The translations under genes were made by a program, and so were the position numbers. Positions 54,145 through 64,000 of a stretch of DNA of 64,000 bases are shown piece by piece. The notes under the pieces are model-generated. The model worked only from the letters and a program-made list of their open reading frames with translations. It was not told the DNA's origin and ran no database searches. The DNA is from Phytophthora quininea (Eukaryota; Oomycota; Peronosporomycetes; Peronosporales; Peronosporaceae), in contig JAAVTG010000179.1 in NCBI GenBank assembly GCA_011947345.1, positions 124,001-188,000 on the forward strand, read 5' to 3'. Position 1 is the first letter of the stretch. Every line of letters begins with the position of its first letter.

Positions 54145-55272
54145 ATGCCTTCCTTGGCCGCTCCTGGCTCGCTCTTGAGCTCCGTGGTGACGCAGGCCTC
54201 GGCCGTGCAGGCCGCTCGCTCGCGGTTGCTGTCGACCGCGCCGTCGCTGGAGGTGGACGAGGTCGACGACGACAACGCCGAGCTGCAGTCGCTGTCGTCC
54301 TCGGCGTCCTCTCGCCACACTTCGCACTCGAACTGCGAGTCGTGTGCCCAGCTGGAGACGGAGTTCGCAGGCGCCGTGCTGTTCGTCGAGTCGTACCAGG
54401 GCCCACACCGCATCCTGACGCAGGAGAACTCGACGCCCAAGAAGGACTTCTATGCCTTCTACCAGCAGGCCACAGTCGGGCCCTGCCCCAATACGACACC
54501 GCCCACTGGACTCAGCAAACTGGAGCTCTCCAAGTGGGAGAAATGGAGGAATCTCGGTAGTATGACAAGACAGGAAGCCATGAAGAGATACACCACGGCA
54601 CTGGACAACCTCGTGGACGACTGGCGACGCAGTGCCAATTTGAGGAGTGCGACGGACCCCAGGAGCAGCTCGATGGGGGTTGCTGATGCAAGAAATCGAT
54701 CCGTGTCGGAGGTAGGGCCCATGACACCCAGTCGCCGCATGAAGAAGTCCACCAGCATGTTTGAGCGGTTACCACGCATCTACGACGAGCTGGGGGAGCT
54801 GCAGGAACGCGTCGAGGACGAGTCCAAGAAACGAGATGAGCTGGAAGCCCATTTGCTGCACTTTACAAGAGAAAACCGCTCCATGTTCTCACAGCAAGTA
54901 GAGCAGGTGGAGCAGATCCGCAACAGTCTCGTGTCGCTGGTCAAGAATTTGGAAGACGACGTCAATCACCACTCGACTGAACTGCAGCGAATAGCCAAAC
55001 GACAGCAGGAATTGACTGCTCTGGCAGAGAATTCAATCCTGCTGGCTGCAGAGGCTCGAGTGCAGCAGATTCTGCGGATTGTACGCGGCTGGTTTCGGAA
55101 CCGCACCACCCGGACGGCGGTGATCGTGCTGGTGGGACTGCGTGTGTGGCATTTCTTGCGCCGTCGCCGTCTCCCGCAGTTCCTGGCCCAACTTCTTATC
55201 CGCTGGCTCGCAAAGGTCTCGACGTTGGATGCCCAGCCTCAACTGGCAAGCACTGCTGCTTCTCGTAGCTAA
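54145..55272 (+). CDS. ACBD5-like acyl-CoA-binding membrane protein
   Basis: An intact 375-residue protein; I choose ATG 54145 (MPSLAAPGSLLSS), since earlier starts in the frame are not ATG. After a low-complexity N-terminus comes an acyl-CoA-binding domain (KDFYAFYQQATVGPCPNT, then KWEKWRNLGSMTRQEAMKRY) at about residues 110-170. A coiled coil (about 235-320) and one membrane segment (TAVIVLVGLRVWHFL, about 335-350) flanked by Arg follow. This order is that of ACBD4/5, tail-anchored peroxisomal proteins that tether peroxisomes to the ER and bind very-long-chain acyl-CoA. Its start is 128 bp from the divergent amidase gene. Confidence 0.85.
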   Translation: MPSLAAPGSLLSSVVTQASAVQAARSRLLSTAPSLEVDEVDDDNAELQSLSSSASSRHTSHSNCESCAQLETEFAGAVLFVESYQGPHRILTQENSTPKKDFYAFYQQATVGPCPNTTPPTGLSKLELSKWEKWRNLGSMTRQEAMKRYTTALDNLVDDWRRSANLRSATDPRSSSMGVADARNRSVSEVGPMTPSRRMKKSTSMFERLPRIYDELGELQERVEDESKKRDELEAHLLHFTRENRSMFSQQVEQVEQIRNSLVSLVKNLEDDVNHHSTELQRIAKRQQELTALAENSILLAAEARVQQILRIVRGWFRNRTTRTAVIVLVGLRVWHFLRRRRLPQFLAQLLIRWLAKVSTLDAQPQLASTAASRS

Positions 55273-55437
55273 ACCGGACCAAAGCGGTTCTCTCCACTTC
55301 GGTACTTTCATATTTTTGCAAATGTAAGTTGTAGTTGTGATTCCCAAGAAACATTGTGTATTTGGCAATGACGGAACAAAAGGTAACAGCAGGACTCCGC
55401 TACCTCTAAAACAGTCGTGGCAGTCCGAGTTTCCGCA

Positions 55438-58400
55438 TTACTTGGGTGCGTTTGCGAGTGTCTGGTAGCTGTTCCAGCACTCAAAGTGCACCTTGCCAGT
55501 GCCGTTCGCAAGTTCGTAGAAGCGGCCATCAAAGCGACCGGGGATCTGCAAAATTGGCTGCGCGCAGTGCACGCATTTGGGTGCAACCGATTGCTGGTAA
55601 TTCTCCCAGCACTCGAAGTGCACGAGTCGTTCCCCTCGATCTTGTAGAACCGGCCATCAAACCTCCCGGCAATCTTGATCACAGCCTCACCGCAGTGCAC
55701 GCAGAGCTGGGCAGTGGCCATTTGGTACGCTTCCATGCATTCACCGTGACACTTACCTCCACCAACCTGGTAGTATTTCCCGTCAAACCTTCCGGGAATG
55801 GCAGCGATCGCGTGGCCGCAGTGGATGCACTTCTCGGACGTGCGGATCTGGTAGGCATCAATGCATTCGGCATGCACGCTAGATCCGTCAGGAAGAGTAA
55901 ACATACGGCCTGAGAAGCGGCCTTCAATAACTTCGATGCGCTGGTGGCAATCCACACACACTGGGGTGTTGCGCTCGCGATAGGCATCTACACAGGCGCC
56001 TTGGCACACACGGTCTACCTTCATTTGGCCGTCCTTCTCGTGCGTAAATGTGCGGAAGGTTCCCGACAGAGCCTTTTGGCAGATGCAGCACACGGGTAAC
56101 GACCCTGTGTCGGATACGGGCACCACCGCCGTCGGCTTTGATGTGAATAGAGTCAAGCAGAAACCCAATTGATAGGGCAGATGACCGTCGTACGTGGCAG
56201 GGATGACCACGAACGGTTTACCACCTTCCGTCGGCATCAAAGGAACTTCTAACACACAACTACGGTTGGAAATGAAGGTGCCAGTGGCCACGACATCTTG
56301 TGAGAGGTCAATCTTGCGTTGCTGACGCTCGCCATTCTTCACGACCACAGGTGCAATGTAGGATGTGTACTCCGGTTCCATCTTCATGCGTCGGGAAGGC
56401 TGTTCCAGGTGAACAGTAAGGTCGCAGCCATTAGAAGCAGGGGAGAACAATTGAACTTGTGGGTTCAAGTGCATGGCATCACGTCCACCGCTCGTGATAC
56501 CGTTCCATTCGCCGGACACAATGTGGATACTAAGGCTCGGTGCGACTGGGTTCCCAATACCATCGGGCACAGAGCGGAAGTTGTAGAGGTTGCGCGATTC
56601 GATGACAGTCGTGAAGAAGGCAAAGAAGGCGCTGAAGTCCATCCAGTATGTGTGATCCTCGCGGAACTGGAAGCCACACTCAACTTTCTGCATGCGCGAG
56701 AAGCTATGCCATTTCGGGTCTTCGTTCGACCACGCCCCCTTCCACTTCTCCGGTTGCTGGTGAGTTCCAATACCCCAACTGTTGCGCAGCTGCACGAGGC
56801 GTACATGTTCGCCTTGGTAGTCCAGCTCAACCAATTTCATGATGCCGTAAGCGTCCGTCTTACGCAGTCCCGTCGGCAACTCTGCAGCCATGTCTTCGTT
56901 GCTGCAACCCACGAGTGTTCCAGCCTGAAGCGCACTGCCGATAGTCTGCCAAGCGGCCTCCTCGCTTGGACTTTTCTCCTGCAGTTTGTAACGAGAAGGG
57001 ATCCCACCATAGAGGTCTTGCAGACAGTAGCTTTCCTGCCCACCGACGATAGCTTCGTAGCCACCATGCAACTTGGCGTACGCCTTCTCAACTAGCATCG
57101 ACCAGATCTCAAATTTGTCGTTGCTGCCCGTGAAAGAACCAAACACGGGCTTGCCGTATTGACTGCACGGAATGTAGTCGTCGATGACAACCACTCGGCT
57201 GCGGTTGTTGCGCCAGAAGCGTACAGCGTACACGCCTTCTTCGTTATACTGCTGCTCTTTGGGGAACGCCGTACCAACCTCTACACGGTCGGGACGAACC
57301 AGGTCATCACTCAGTTGCGGGAACAATTGAGACAACGAAAGCTGCGAAGTCGATAGAATCGATAGTGCGCCAAACACATACGCGTCCGCAAGTCTTCCCA
57401 CGCGCATGTCACCGGGGCTGATGCCAACGCCTGAAACCTTACTCGCAGTCTTGGCCTCCCTCGAGCGATCAAACAGACACGTGCCTTGCGCGTGAAAGTA
57501 CACTGGCACGAGGACGGACACTCGCGACACAAATCCAGAGTCGGAGATGTCCAAACGGTAGCCTGATCCTTCTCCGACGCTTGCGAAGGCGAGTGGCTTG
57601 TAATGATCAAGCAGACTCTTCTCCCACATCAACTCAAAGCGCTGAAGACCGTCCTGCACAAATTCGCTCATGTGCACGATCATATTTTTCGTGAGAAGCA
57701 GCAAGTGCTCACGTTTGCGCTTTGTAACACCCGTAGTGACGGCCTCTTTGGCAATCCTTAGGAACTCGGCATCAATGGGAACTGGGTTTTGGCGGATCAC
57801 TTCCAGAATACTCTCCGCTTCGGCTGGAGTCTTAATCGACATGCTACACACGAGCTTTTGGCGTCGTCAAGCATCGTGATCTCCACATACGCCGTTTCGT
57901 TAAAGAAGTCGGTCACACGCTTCCACTTCCAAATGTACTCTTGCAAATGCGGGTACTTGGGGTTGTTAGCATCACGGAAGACTGACGATGCGTCAGGAGG
58001 GAACTGCGGGTCCGTGAACTTGCTGCCTGACTGTCGGTTCTTGCGCAGGATTTGGAGCCATTCACCGTTGTCCGGGAGCGTGCGCTGGTTGTAGTAGCGC
58101 TCCTCCACGGGGTCAGCACGCTCGCTTTGCACAACGGTAATGATGTCGTTCACCTTTGTGACGTTGTAGCCTTCGCTACGTTCCTGGGGATTTGTGCGAT
58201 TACGTTCCACGGCGTTCGAGATCTCCAAGCGCGTGGCGAGCGAGTCCATATTACGGGCACGAATGACCTGGCGGATGTTCACTCCAACGCCATTGCCGTC
58301 GGGCTCTTCGCGCTCGCCTGCAGGCCTGCCGCTCACCGACAAGTTCTCCAGCAGCTTGCTAATACCACTCGCAGCTGGAGCCGCAGCTTCCAGATTCACC

Positions 58401-59159
58401 GACGCGGGTGGTTCAGCTGGAGGCGCCGCAGTCTGTGGCGGGGCGTACGGGTCGTAACTCGGTGCCGCGGGTGTTGTAGTTAATGCCGCCGCTTGTGGAG
58501 GGGCGTACGGGTCGTTAGCAGGCGTTGTAGGAGTTGATGCAGCAACCGGTGCCGCTGCGTAGGGCGGGTTGTAGCTCACACTGGCCGAGGCGGCGAAGCT
58601 AGAGCGTCCTCCGTACCCCGCAGCAGGTTGTGAGGGCTGTGACGTCGCTGGTGTAGCCGCGTACGACGTCGACGCGACTCCAAACAAGTCGCCGCCGTCA
58701 TCGTCCACAACAGCAGGCGCCGGCGCGGCCGCGGCGGGTCTGTGAGCTCCACATTCGCCACAGAACATGGCCGTGGAGTCTCCAAAAGGCTCTCCACATT
58801 GCTGGCATTTGTTGCTGGCACCAGGAGTTGACGCAGGGGCGCTGTAACTTGAAGTACTTGGCGCAGGCGTCGAGACCGGGGCTGGGGTCGTCACTGGCGC
58901 CGTGTACGACGATGTCGAGGGGCAGCGTTATAACTTGGCACTGATGAGAAGGAGGGGTCGAGGCGGGCGCAGTGGGGGCGCTGTACGGCGTCGAGGAACT
59001 GAAAGACGACGAGTAGACGCTGCTGGGGGCTGTCGCTGGGGCGGGGACGGCGTTGCAGCCGCCGGGGGACGTCCTCACGGGGGCACCACACTCGGCACAG
59101 AAGCGCGCGCTGGCGATCTCGTCGGGCTCCCACTTGTGGCCGCACTCGCCGCAGAACAT
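55438..59159 (-). CDS. Calpain-like pseudoprotease with zinc ribbons and LIM-like repeats
   Basis: ATG at 59159 (MFCGECGHKWEPDEI). Two zinc-ribbon pairs (CGECG/CAECG) precede a Pro/Ala/Ser-rich linker and a third ribbon (CQQCGEPF...CGECG). The calpain core then begins (FTDPQFPPDASSVF). The site that reads QGxxGDCW in active calpains reads VGRLADAYVFGALSIL; the His site reads TDAYGIMKL; the Asn site LRNSWG is kept. Calpain-fold blocks VVVIDDYIPCSQYG and WSMLVEKAYAKLHGGYEA are clear. The C-terminus has five LIM-like repeats of about 45 residues (CxxC ... GRFDGRFY ... HxEC). At least four frame changes equal lost bases. Likely a scaffold. Confidence 0.82.
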
Positions 59160-59277
59160 GGAGTCGTGGGATCTGGACGTCTGAAGAGCAAGTGAGACGT
59201 TGTCACACTGCCGCTCGTACTTAGCGAGACTGCCTGGCTTCAACTTGGCAATATCCTTCCGTTAGGATTGACACACG
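59160..59277. promoter_or_regulatory. Short divergent promoter region
   Basis: 118 bp between the start codons of the calpain-like gene (minus) and the second OSCA-like gene (plus). Both promoters and 5' UTRs must fit here unless the calpain transcript has an upstream exon; an in-frame Met at 59243 would narrow the gap to 34 bp. Confidence 0.5.
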
Positions 59278-61853
59278 ATGAGCACGACGCAGCAGGACGC
59301 GGCCGCGGCCAACGCCAATCCGAGCGGCACGCTGAAGACCAGCATGTCCATCTACTTCCCCATTCTGGCGGCGGGTTTCCTGCTGTTCGAGCTGCTCCGT
59401 CGCCGCTTCCGCCGTGCGTACGACGTTCGAGAGAGCGAGGGATGATTTCTATCGCGATGCGGACACCTACAGACGCAGAAATGGACTATTTCAGTGGATT
59501 ACTGCGGGCTTCGCGTGTCAGACGAAGACTTAATCGAGCGCTGTGGACTGGACACGCTCACGTTCCTGCGCTTCCTGCGACTTGGTCAGAAGCTGGCGCT
59601 GTTGGCAGTTGGCTGCTCTGCGGTGCTGTTCCCGCTGTACGCAACCGCCCGGCAGTCGACTACGATTCATACTACAATCGACCGGCTGCTACGGATTTCT
59701 ATGAGTAACTTGCCGGAGAAGAGCGACCGCCTCTGGGCCCCCACGGTCGTTGCGTTCGTCATGGCGGCGTACGCTATGAGGCTACTGGTGCAAGAATATA
59801 AGCTGTACGTGAGATATCGCCATCAAGTACTCAGTAGGATGGATGCACAGCAGTACTCAGTGCTGGTGAACGATCTGCCGCTGCATCTGCGGACGCGGCA
59901 AACGCTGGAGAAATACATGACCAAGATCTTCCCGTCGTCGATCAGGAGCGTGTATGTGGCGCTGGAGTGTGCCACGTTGGAGACGCTGGTTGAGCGTCGG
60001 GAGCAAGTGCGAGACGATCTAGAGCACGCTTTGGCAAAGTGTGAACGAACCCGCAGGCGACCGACACACAGAGAGGGCAGATCGTGGAAAGAATGCTGCT
60101 GTGTAAGCCCGGAAGTTCAGGGCGACAGGTTGATTCTATTGATCACTATCAAGATCAGCTAGCCAAACTCAACGAAGAAGTCGCTCGTGAAATCCGCAGT
60201 ATTGAAGAGGCTCAGACGCAGCTTGCCAACAGGGTTGAGGCGCAGGAGCGCGAGATTGGGAGCTTTGATGATAGCACCGATCTCGAGTTACGGGTTGTCC
60301 GGGACTCATTAAAAACAAAGTGTGATGAAGATCCGAAAAAGGCCCCACTGCTTGGTGGTGAAGATCATGCAGAGCGACAGCAGACGCTACGTAGTAGCTT
60401 TGACGAAGAAGAAGATGAAGAGTTTGTGAATGAAAAGAAAGCCCGTCGTATCGAACGCGAAATGAGCCAGGAGGAGCGTGAGCAAGTGAGAAAGCAGTAT
60501 CCGATCCGAGTCATGCGGCGTGCAGCCTTTATTTCCTTCTCCTCGCTGATGTCTGCACAAGTCGCACAGCAAACGCTACAGTCGAAGGACCCGGTGTGCG
60601 CGGCGATTATCCCAGCGCCGCACGTGGATGACATCAACTGGGACAATGTCGGACTACGCTATCGTACTCGAGCCTTTGGGAAGCTCGTGTCGTCGCTGAT
60701 TTCGGGGACTATCGTGTTGTTTTGGACGATTCCTACCGCGTTTGTGGCCTCGCTAGCCACCGTCGAGTCGCTTCGAAAAGCTTTGCCATTCTTGAACAAA
60801 GCCTTCGACGAATACCCCTTACTGCTAGACGCTTTCAAGCAGATCGCCCCGTTAGCTCTTGCGGGCCTGAGTGCTCTGGCCCCCATCGTGTTCAGCTTCC
60901 TGTCGAATCGAGAAGGTCACCCGTCGAACACTGAAGTTCGGGCGGCATTGTTCACAAAGTTAGCGTATTTCCAGTTGGTTCAGATCTTCTTCGTAACCGT
61001 GATTGTTGGCACTATCCTGGACAGCCTGAAGGTGATTCTGGACAAACCAAAGACGCTGGTATCGATGCTTGGTCGCAGCATGCCGCAGCAGTCGACGTTC
61101 TTTATCTCCTACATTATTGTGCTGATTGGTCTCGGGCTGACTCTGGAGTTGCTTCGTGCTGTGCCGATACTTATATCCATGCTCTTTGCGATGCTAGCTC
61201 CCAAGCACACGCGGCGCGAGCGTAACTCACCGTGGTTTGGATTACGTGACGTCGCGCAGACAGATCCATTCGACCCGACCAACCAACTGGCAGATTGCTT
61301 TCTAGTTCTGCTGGTCACCTTGACGTTTGCACCGATTGCTCCTCTGGTGTGTTATTTTACTTGGTTTTTCTTTTTCATAGCCGAGATTGTGTACCGCCGC
61401 CAAGTTCTTTGTGTGTACAAGTCGATGACGTTTGCGCAGGGTGCATTTTGGCCCCGAGTGTACAAGTTTTGTGTCATCGGCCTCGTTGTGGCGCAGCTCA
61501 CGCTTATTGGACTTTTGTCACTCAAGAAGGCATCCATTCCGGTGATTTTCGTGGTCTTGTTGATCGTTATCGTACTGCTATTCAACTATTTCGTGGTGAC
61601 TTTGTACCCGCCCGCGGCGAAGTACTTGCCTCTGATGCAGTGCGTGCGCCTGGACACTGAGCGAGGACTTTATGACCCGAAGGCAGCGCAGTTCTTCTTT
61701 TTGGACAACGTCTATCGACAACCAGCAATGAACCAGAAGGACCCGATTCGTGCAGACTACCGCATGCTAGTGAACGACTACGATGAAGACACGGTCCTGT
61801 CGCCGCTGAATTACCAGTCCGAAGATCAGCACTTGTTCACAAGCGTAGTCTGA
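59278..61853 (+). CDS. OSCA/CSC1/TMEM63-family membrane channel, second paralog
   Basis: ATG at 59278 (MSTTQQDAAAANANPSG), then a first membrane segment (SIYFPILAAGFLLFELL). The family block IERCGLDTLTFLRFLRLGQK matches the paralog at 14688, as do VKNDLP-type HYDDI/W blocks (here VDDINWDNVGLRYR) and the seven-helix core with HTRRERNSPWFGL. There are frame changes near 59440, 59510 and 60050; the last two equal single lost bases, the first two bases in a GAGAGAG run. Between 59445 and 59510 the homologous reading (GLFQWITAGF) is in another frame. Role as for the first paralog. Confidence 0.85.
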
Positions 61854-61904
61854 GACCAAGGCACGGAAACAAGTAAGATTCCGCACTGCTCAAGCAATCA
61901 TTGA

Positions 61905-63945
61905 TTAGATATTTGCGCACATTTTAGCGGCCTTCTTGCGAGCAAATTCGCCTACCCACTCTTGGTCTTCGATGAGTGCAGATTCCACGTCGATCAGCCA
62001 TAGGAGCGAGCGGCTGATGCGATTCAAGCATGCCTTGGCTTTCTCTACGTCGGCCCCTGTTACTTGCATTTTCAAGTCTGTCACGATCACATTCCGTAGT
62101 CGTTTCTCCACCTGCACTTGTACCCCAAACTTCTCTCGAAGAATGGGCACCAGCAAAACTTGAAAGCCCGAAGCAATTTCACCTGAGAGTTCATACAGAT
62201 AAAGGGGTCGCCGATTTCCAGTGCCGCGAATGGCATTCGTAAGCCAGTCGTGCAAACGCATTCGCTTCGCCTTGTCGGTGGTCCAGGTATCAACAAGGCG
62301 ACGCAAAATGGAGAAGCAAATGTGTTCAGCCTCAGCTTGCTCCTCTTTCGCTTGATTCGTTTGATGATCCGATGTCAGCTCCAGCAATGTCTCGTACACT
62401 GCCGCGGAGTTTTCCCAAGAGGAATCGTCACCTTCAGTCAACAGGCCCTCACGCTCCTTTTCACATGTAGCACACTGCCGCTTCAGTAGAGCTTGCATCT
62501 TTTCCATCCGCTGGAGGAGATCAGCCTTGTCACTTTCAGCGGAACGCCTGGTGGTGCACTCGTATTTCCATTGCACTCGGAAACGTCGAAGCAGATCCTG
62601 TAGTACGGACGTCTGCTGCTCTAAAACCGCATTCGCGAACTGGTTCCGTATCCGACAGGTCCGACGGTATTTGGCGAGGCCTCTTTGTCCTCGGAAGATG
62701 GGAATACACAGCTAGTACCGGGTTGGGGTGGCTTCTTCGGAGACCGGACAGTTCTCGAGATTCCTCAAGAAGCTTGAGGTTTAAAACTTGCTGTCCGAGG
62801 TGATCCAGCTCGACAAGAAGGCGATCGTTCTCGTCTCGGAGGCTGAAGCGATCATCAAAAGCTGGGTGAGCGATGTCACCAGATAGCAGCTGTGACGACG
62901 ATATTCCTGCAGCTTCAGCAGGTTTCCGCCGCCTCTCCAAGCCTCGACGGGGAGAACGCTTTGGAGACACGGGTGGGCCATCGTCGGCCCGTATGCTTTT
63001 TGAACGAGTCTCGTCAAGTTTGACGGCGTACGGGTCTTCTAGTGTCTGGTAGATGTCGATCGTGTGACGCAGACTTTCGATCAGCTCGCGTTCCTCCTCT
63101 CGCTCTTCTGCAGAGGTGGCGATCTCCCTCGTTTGTTCTTCAACTTTCGCGCGTAGAAGTTGCAATTCCAACTCCATCTCGTGAACTTGGAATTGCAGTG
63201 GCTTTAGCTCGATGATCTGCTTTTGAGCACTAGCGAGTTCTCTTCCCAGGACGTTGTTCCGGAGGTATGCTTCTTCGAACTTGGCATCTTCGACGCCACT
63301 TTCAAGAACTGTAGGAAGTGAGTTTCTCCGAGCAATTGGCGCAATGCCCGCTCGAGTTGGGCTGTCGCCGCTGTGCGTCGGAGATGGCTCTCCCGATGAC
63401 GGGGCTTCTTCGTTTGCTGCAGGAAGAGAACTGCTGATAGAATTATCGAGCTGTAGCTGCAGCTTATGCTGAGGAGATGATCTTTTGCCTCGGCGTTTAC
63501 CGGGTGAGTGTCGGCTTATTAGTAGTATCTGCTCCTCCAGCTCTGCGATCTGTTCCTTTGCCTGACTGAGCTCCGACAAGACCCTTTGGTTTTCTCGGAT
63601 GCACTCCCGGAGATGCTCAGACAGCTCCGTCTCTCGAACTTCTGTTGGCAACGAGTCTCAGCAATTCCTCCTTCTCAGTCTCTGCTTGGGCGCAGTGTTC
63701 TTGTAGCTGATGGAGCTCCTCTTGAAGCTGGGCGTTCTCCTCCAATAGTCGGATCCCTGCTCGAGCTGCATGCTCCAGCTCCGTTTCCTCGTCCTCTTCG
63801 ACGTCGTCGTCACCTTCCTCATCCGAGTTGGAGAACGAACGTGGGGCTCCTCCAAGTTGAGATTCCTCTTCGTCCGAGACGTCCTCGGTGACGGGTATGC
63901 ACGAACGACCTCGTCACCATCTCGACCAGTTAACGATCGCGCCAT
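61905..63945 (-). CDS. CC1-box coiled-coil protein 3 with conserved C-terminal domain
   Basis: ATG at 63945 (MARSLTGRDGDEVVRAY). After an acidic stretch comes LEHAARAGIRLLEENAQLQ, a CC1 box, then long coiled coil with Ser/Pro-rich breaks (HSPGKRRGKRSSPQ). The C-terminal domain (about nt 62300-61910) has DTWTTDKAKRMRLHDWL, NAIRGTGNRRPLYL and LLVPILREKFGVQVQV, clearly related to 42232-44027, and continues about 60 residues further to KKAAKMCANI. Frame changes (about 63900, 63665 and 62640) mostly equal lost bases. The gene starts 55 bp from the window edge, so upstream exons cannot be excluded. Confidence 0.7.
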
Positions 63946-64000
63946 GGCGACCTCTGAAGAACAAAGGCGGCAGGCGAAACTCCACTCTTGTCTCCTCGAA

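Overview
The window is nuclear DNA of a plant-pathogenic oomycete, most probably Phytophthora or a close relative; I cannot name the species. The evidence is six secreted RXLR-dEER effector genes or relics whose signal peptides begin Met-Arg-Pro or a close variant, short GT-AG introns (59-109 bp), oomycete-type genes (ankyrin, OSCA-like, calpain-like) and an oomycete-style Copia element.

Layout. Positions 1-14.6 kb are gene-sparse and repeat-rich. They hold an RXLR gene split by a young Copia retrotransposon, two more RXLR copies, a decayed LINE, a tandem array of hairpin units and another broken RXLR gene. From 14.7 kb on the window is gene-dense: an OSCA/TMEM63-like channel, a decayed RXLR gene, an unknown membrane protein, an APC permease, a UbiA/MenA-like membrane protein, a CC1-box coiled-coil protein, a CHD6-9-class remodeler, a small coiled-coil protein, a TPR-TMEM33 fusion, a WT.EE-domain protein, a polyQ protein, a second CC1-box protein, 5-formyltetrahydrofolate cyclo-ligase, an ER J-protein, a FANCJ-like helicase, an ankyrin protein, one intact RXLR effector, a FAAH-like amidase, an ACBD5-like protein, a calpain-like pseudoprotease, a second OSCA-like channel and a third CC1-box protein.

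Reading frames. Nearly every long gene changes frame one or more times, and almost all changes I could trace equal the loss of one base, usually from a homopolymer. This holds in housekeeping genes whose protein sequence is otherwise well conserved. I therefore treat most breaks as probable sequence errors (systematic homopolymer undercalling), and call a gene broken only where there is other damage: an insertion, an in-frame stop, a lost start or a lost motif. Joined frames are described, not written out.

Most interesting points: a recent Copia insertion inside an RXLR gene; an inverted repeat of about 320 bp that puts the same upstream sequence next to an RXLR relic and an amino-acid permease; a hairpin array with covarying stems; three CC1-box (BICD/Spindly-like) proteins, two sharing an unrecognised C-terminal domain; a FANCJ tail with three repeats that combine SUMO-interaction-like and SUMO-acceptor-like motifs; a calpain that has lost its catalytic Cys and His; and a TPR-TMEM33 fusion ending in a CaaX box.
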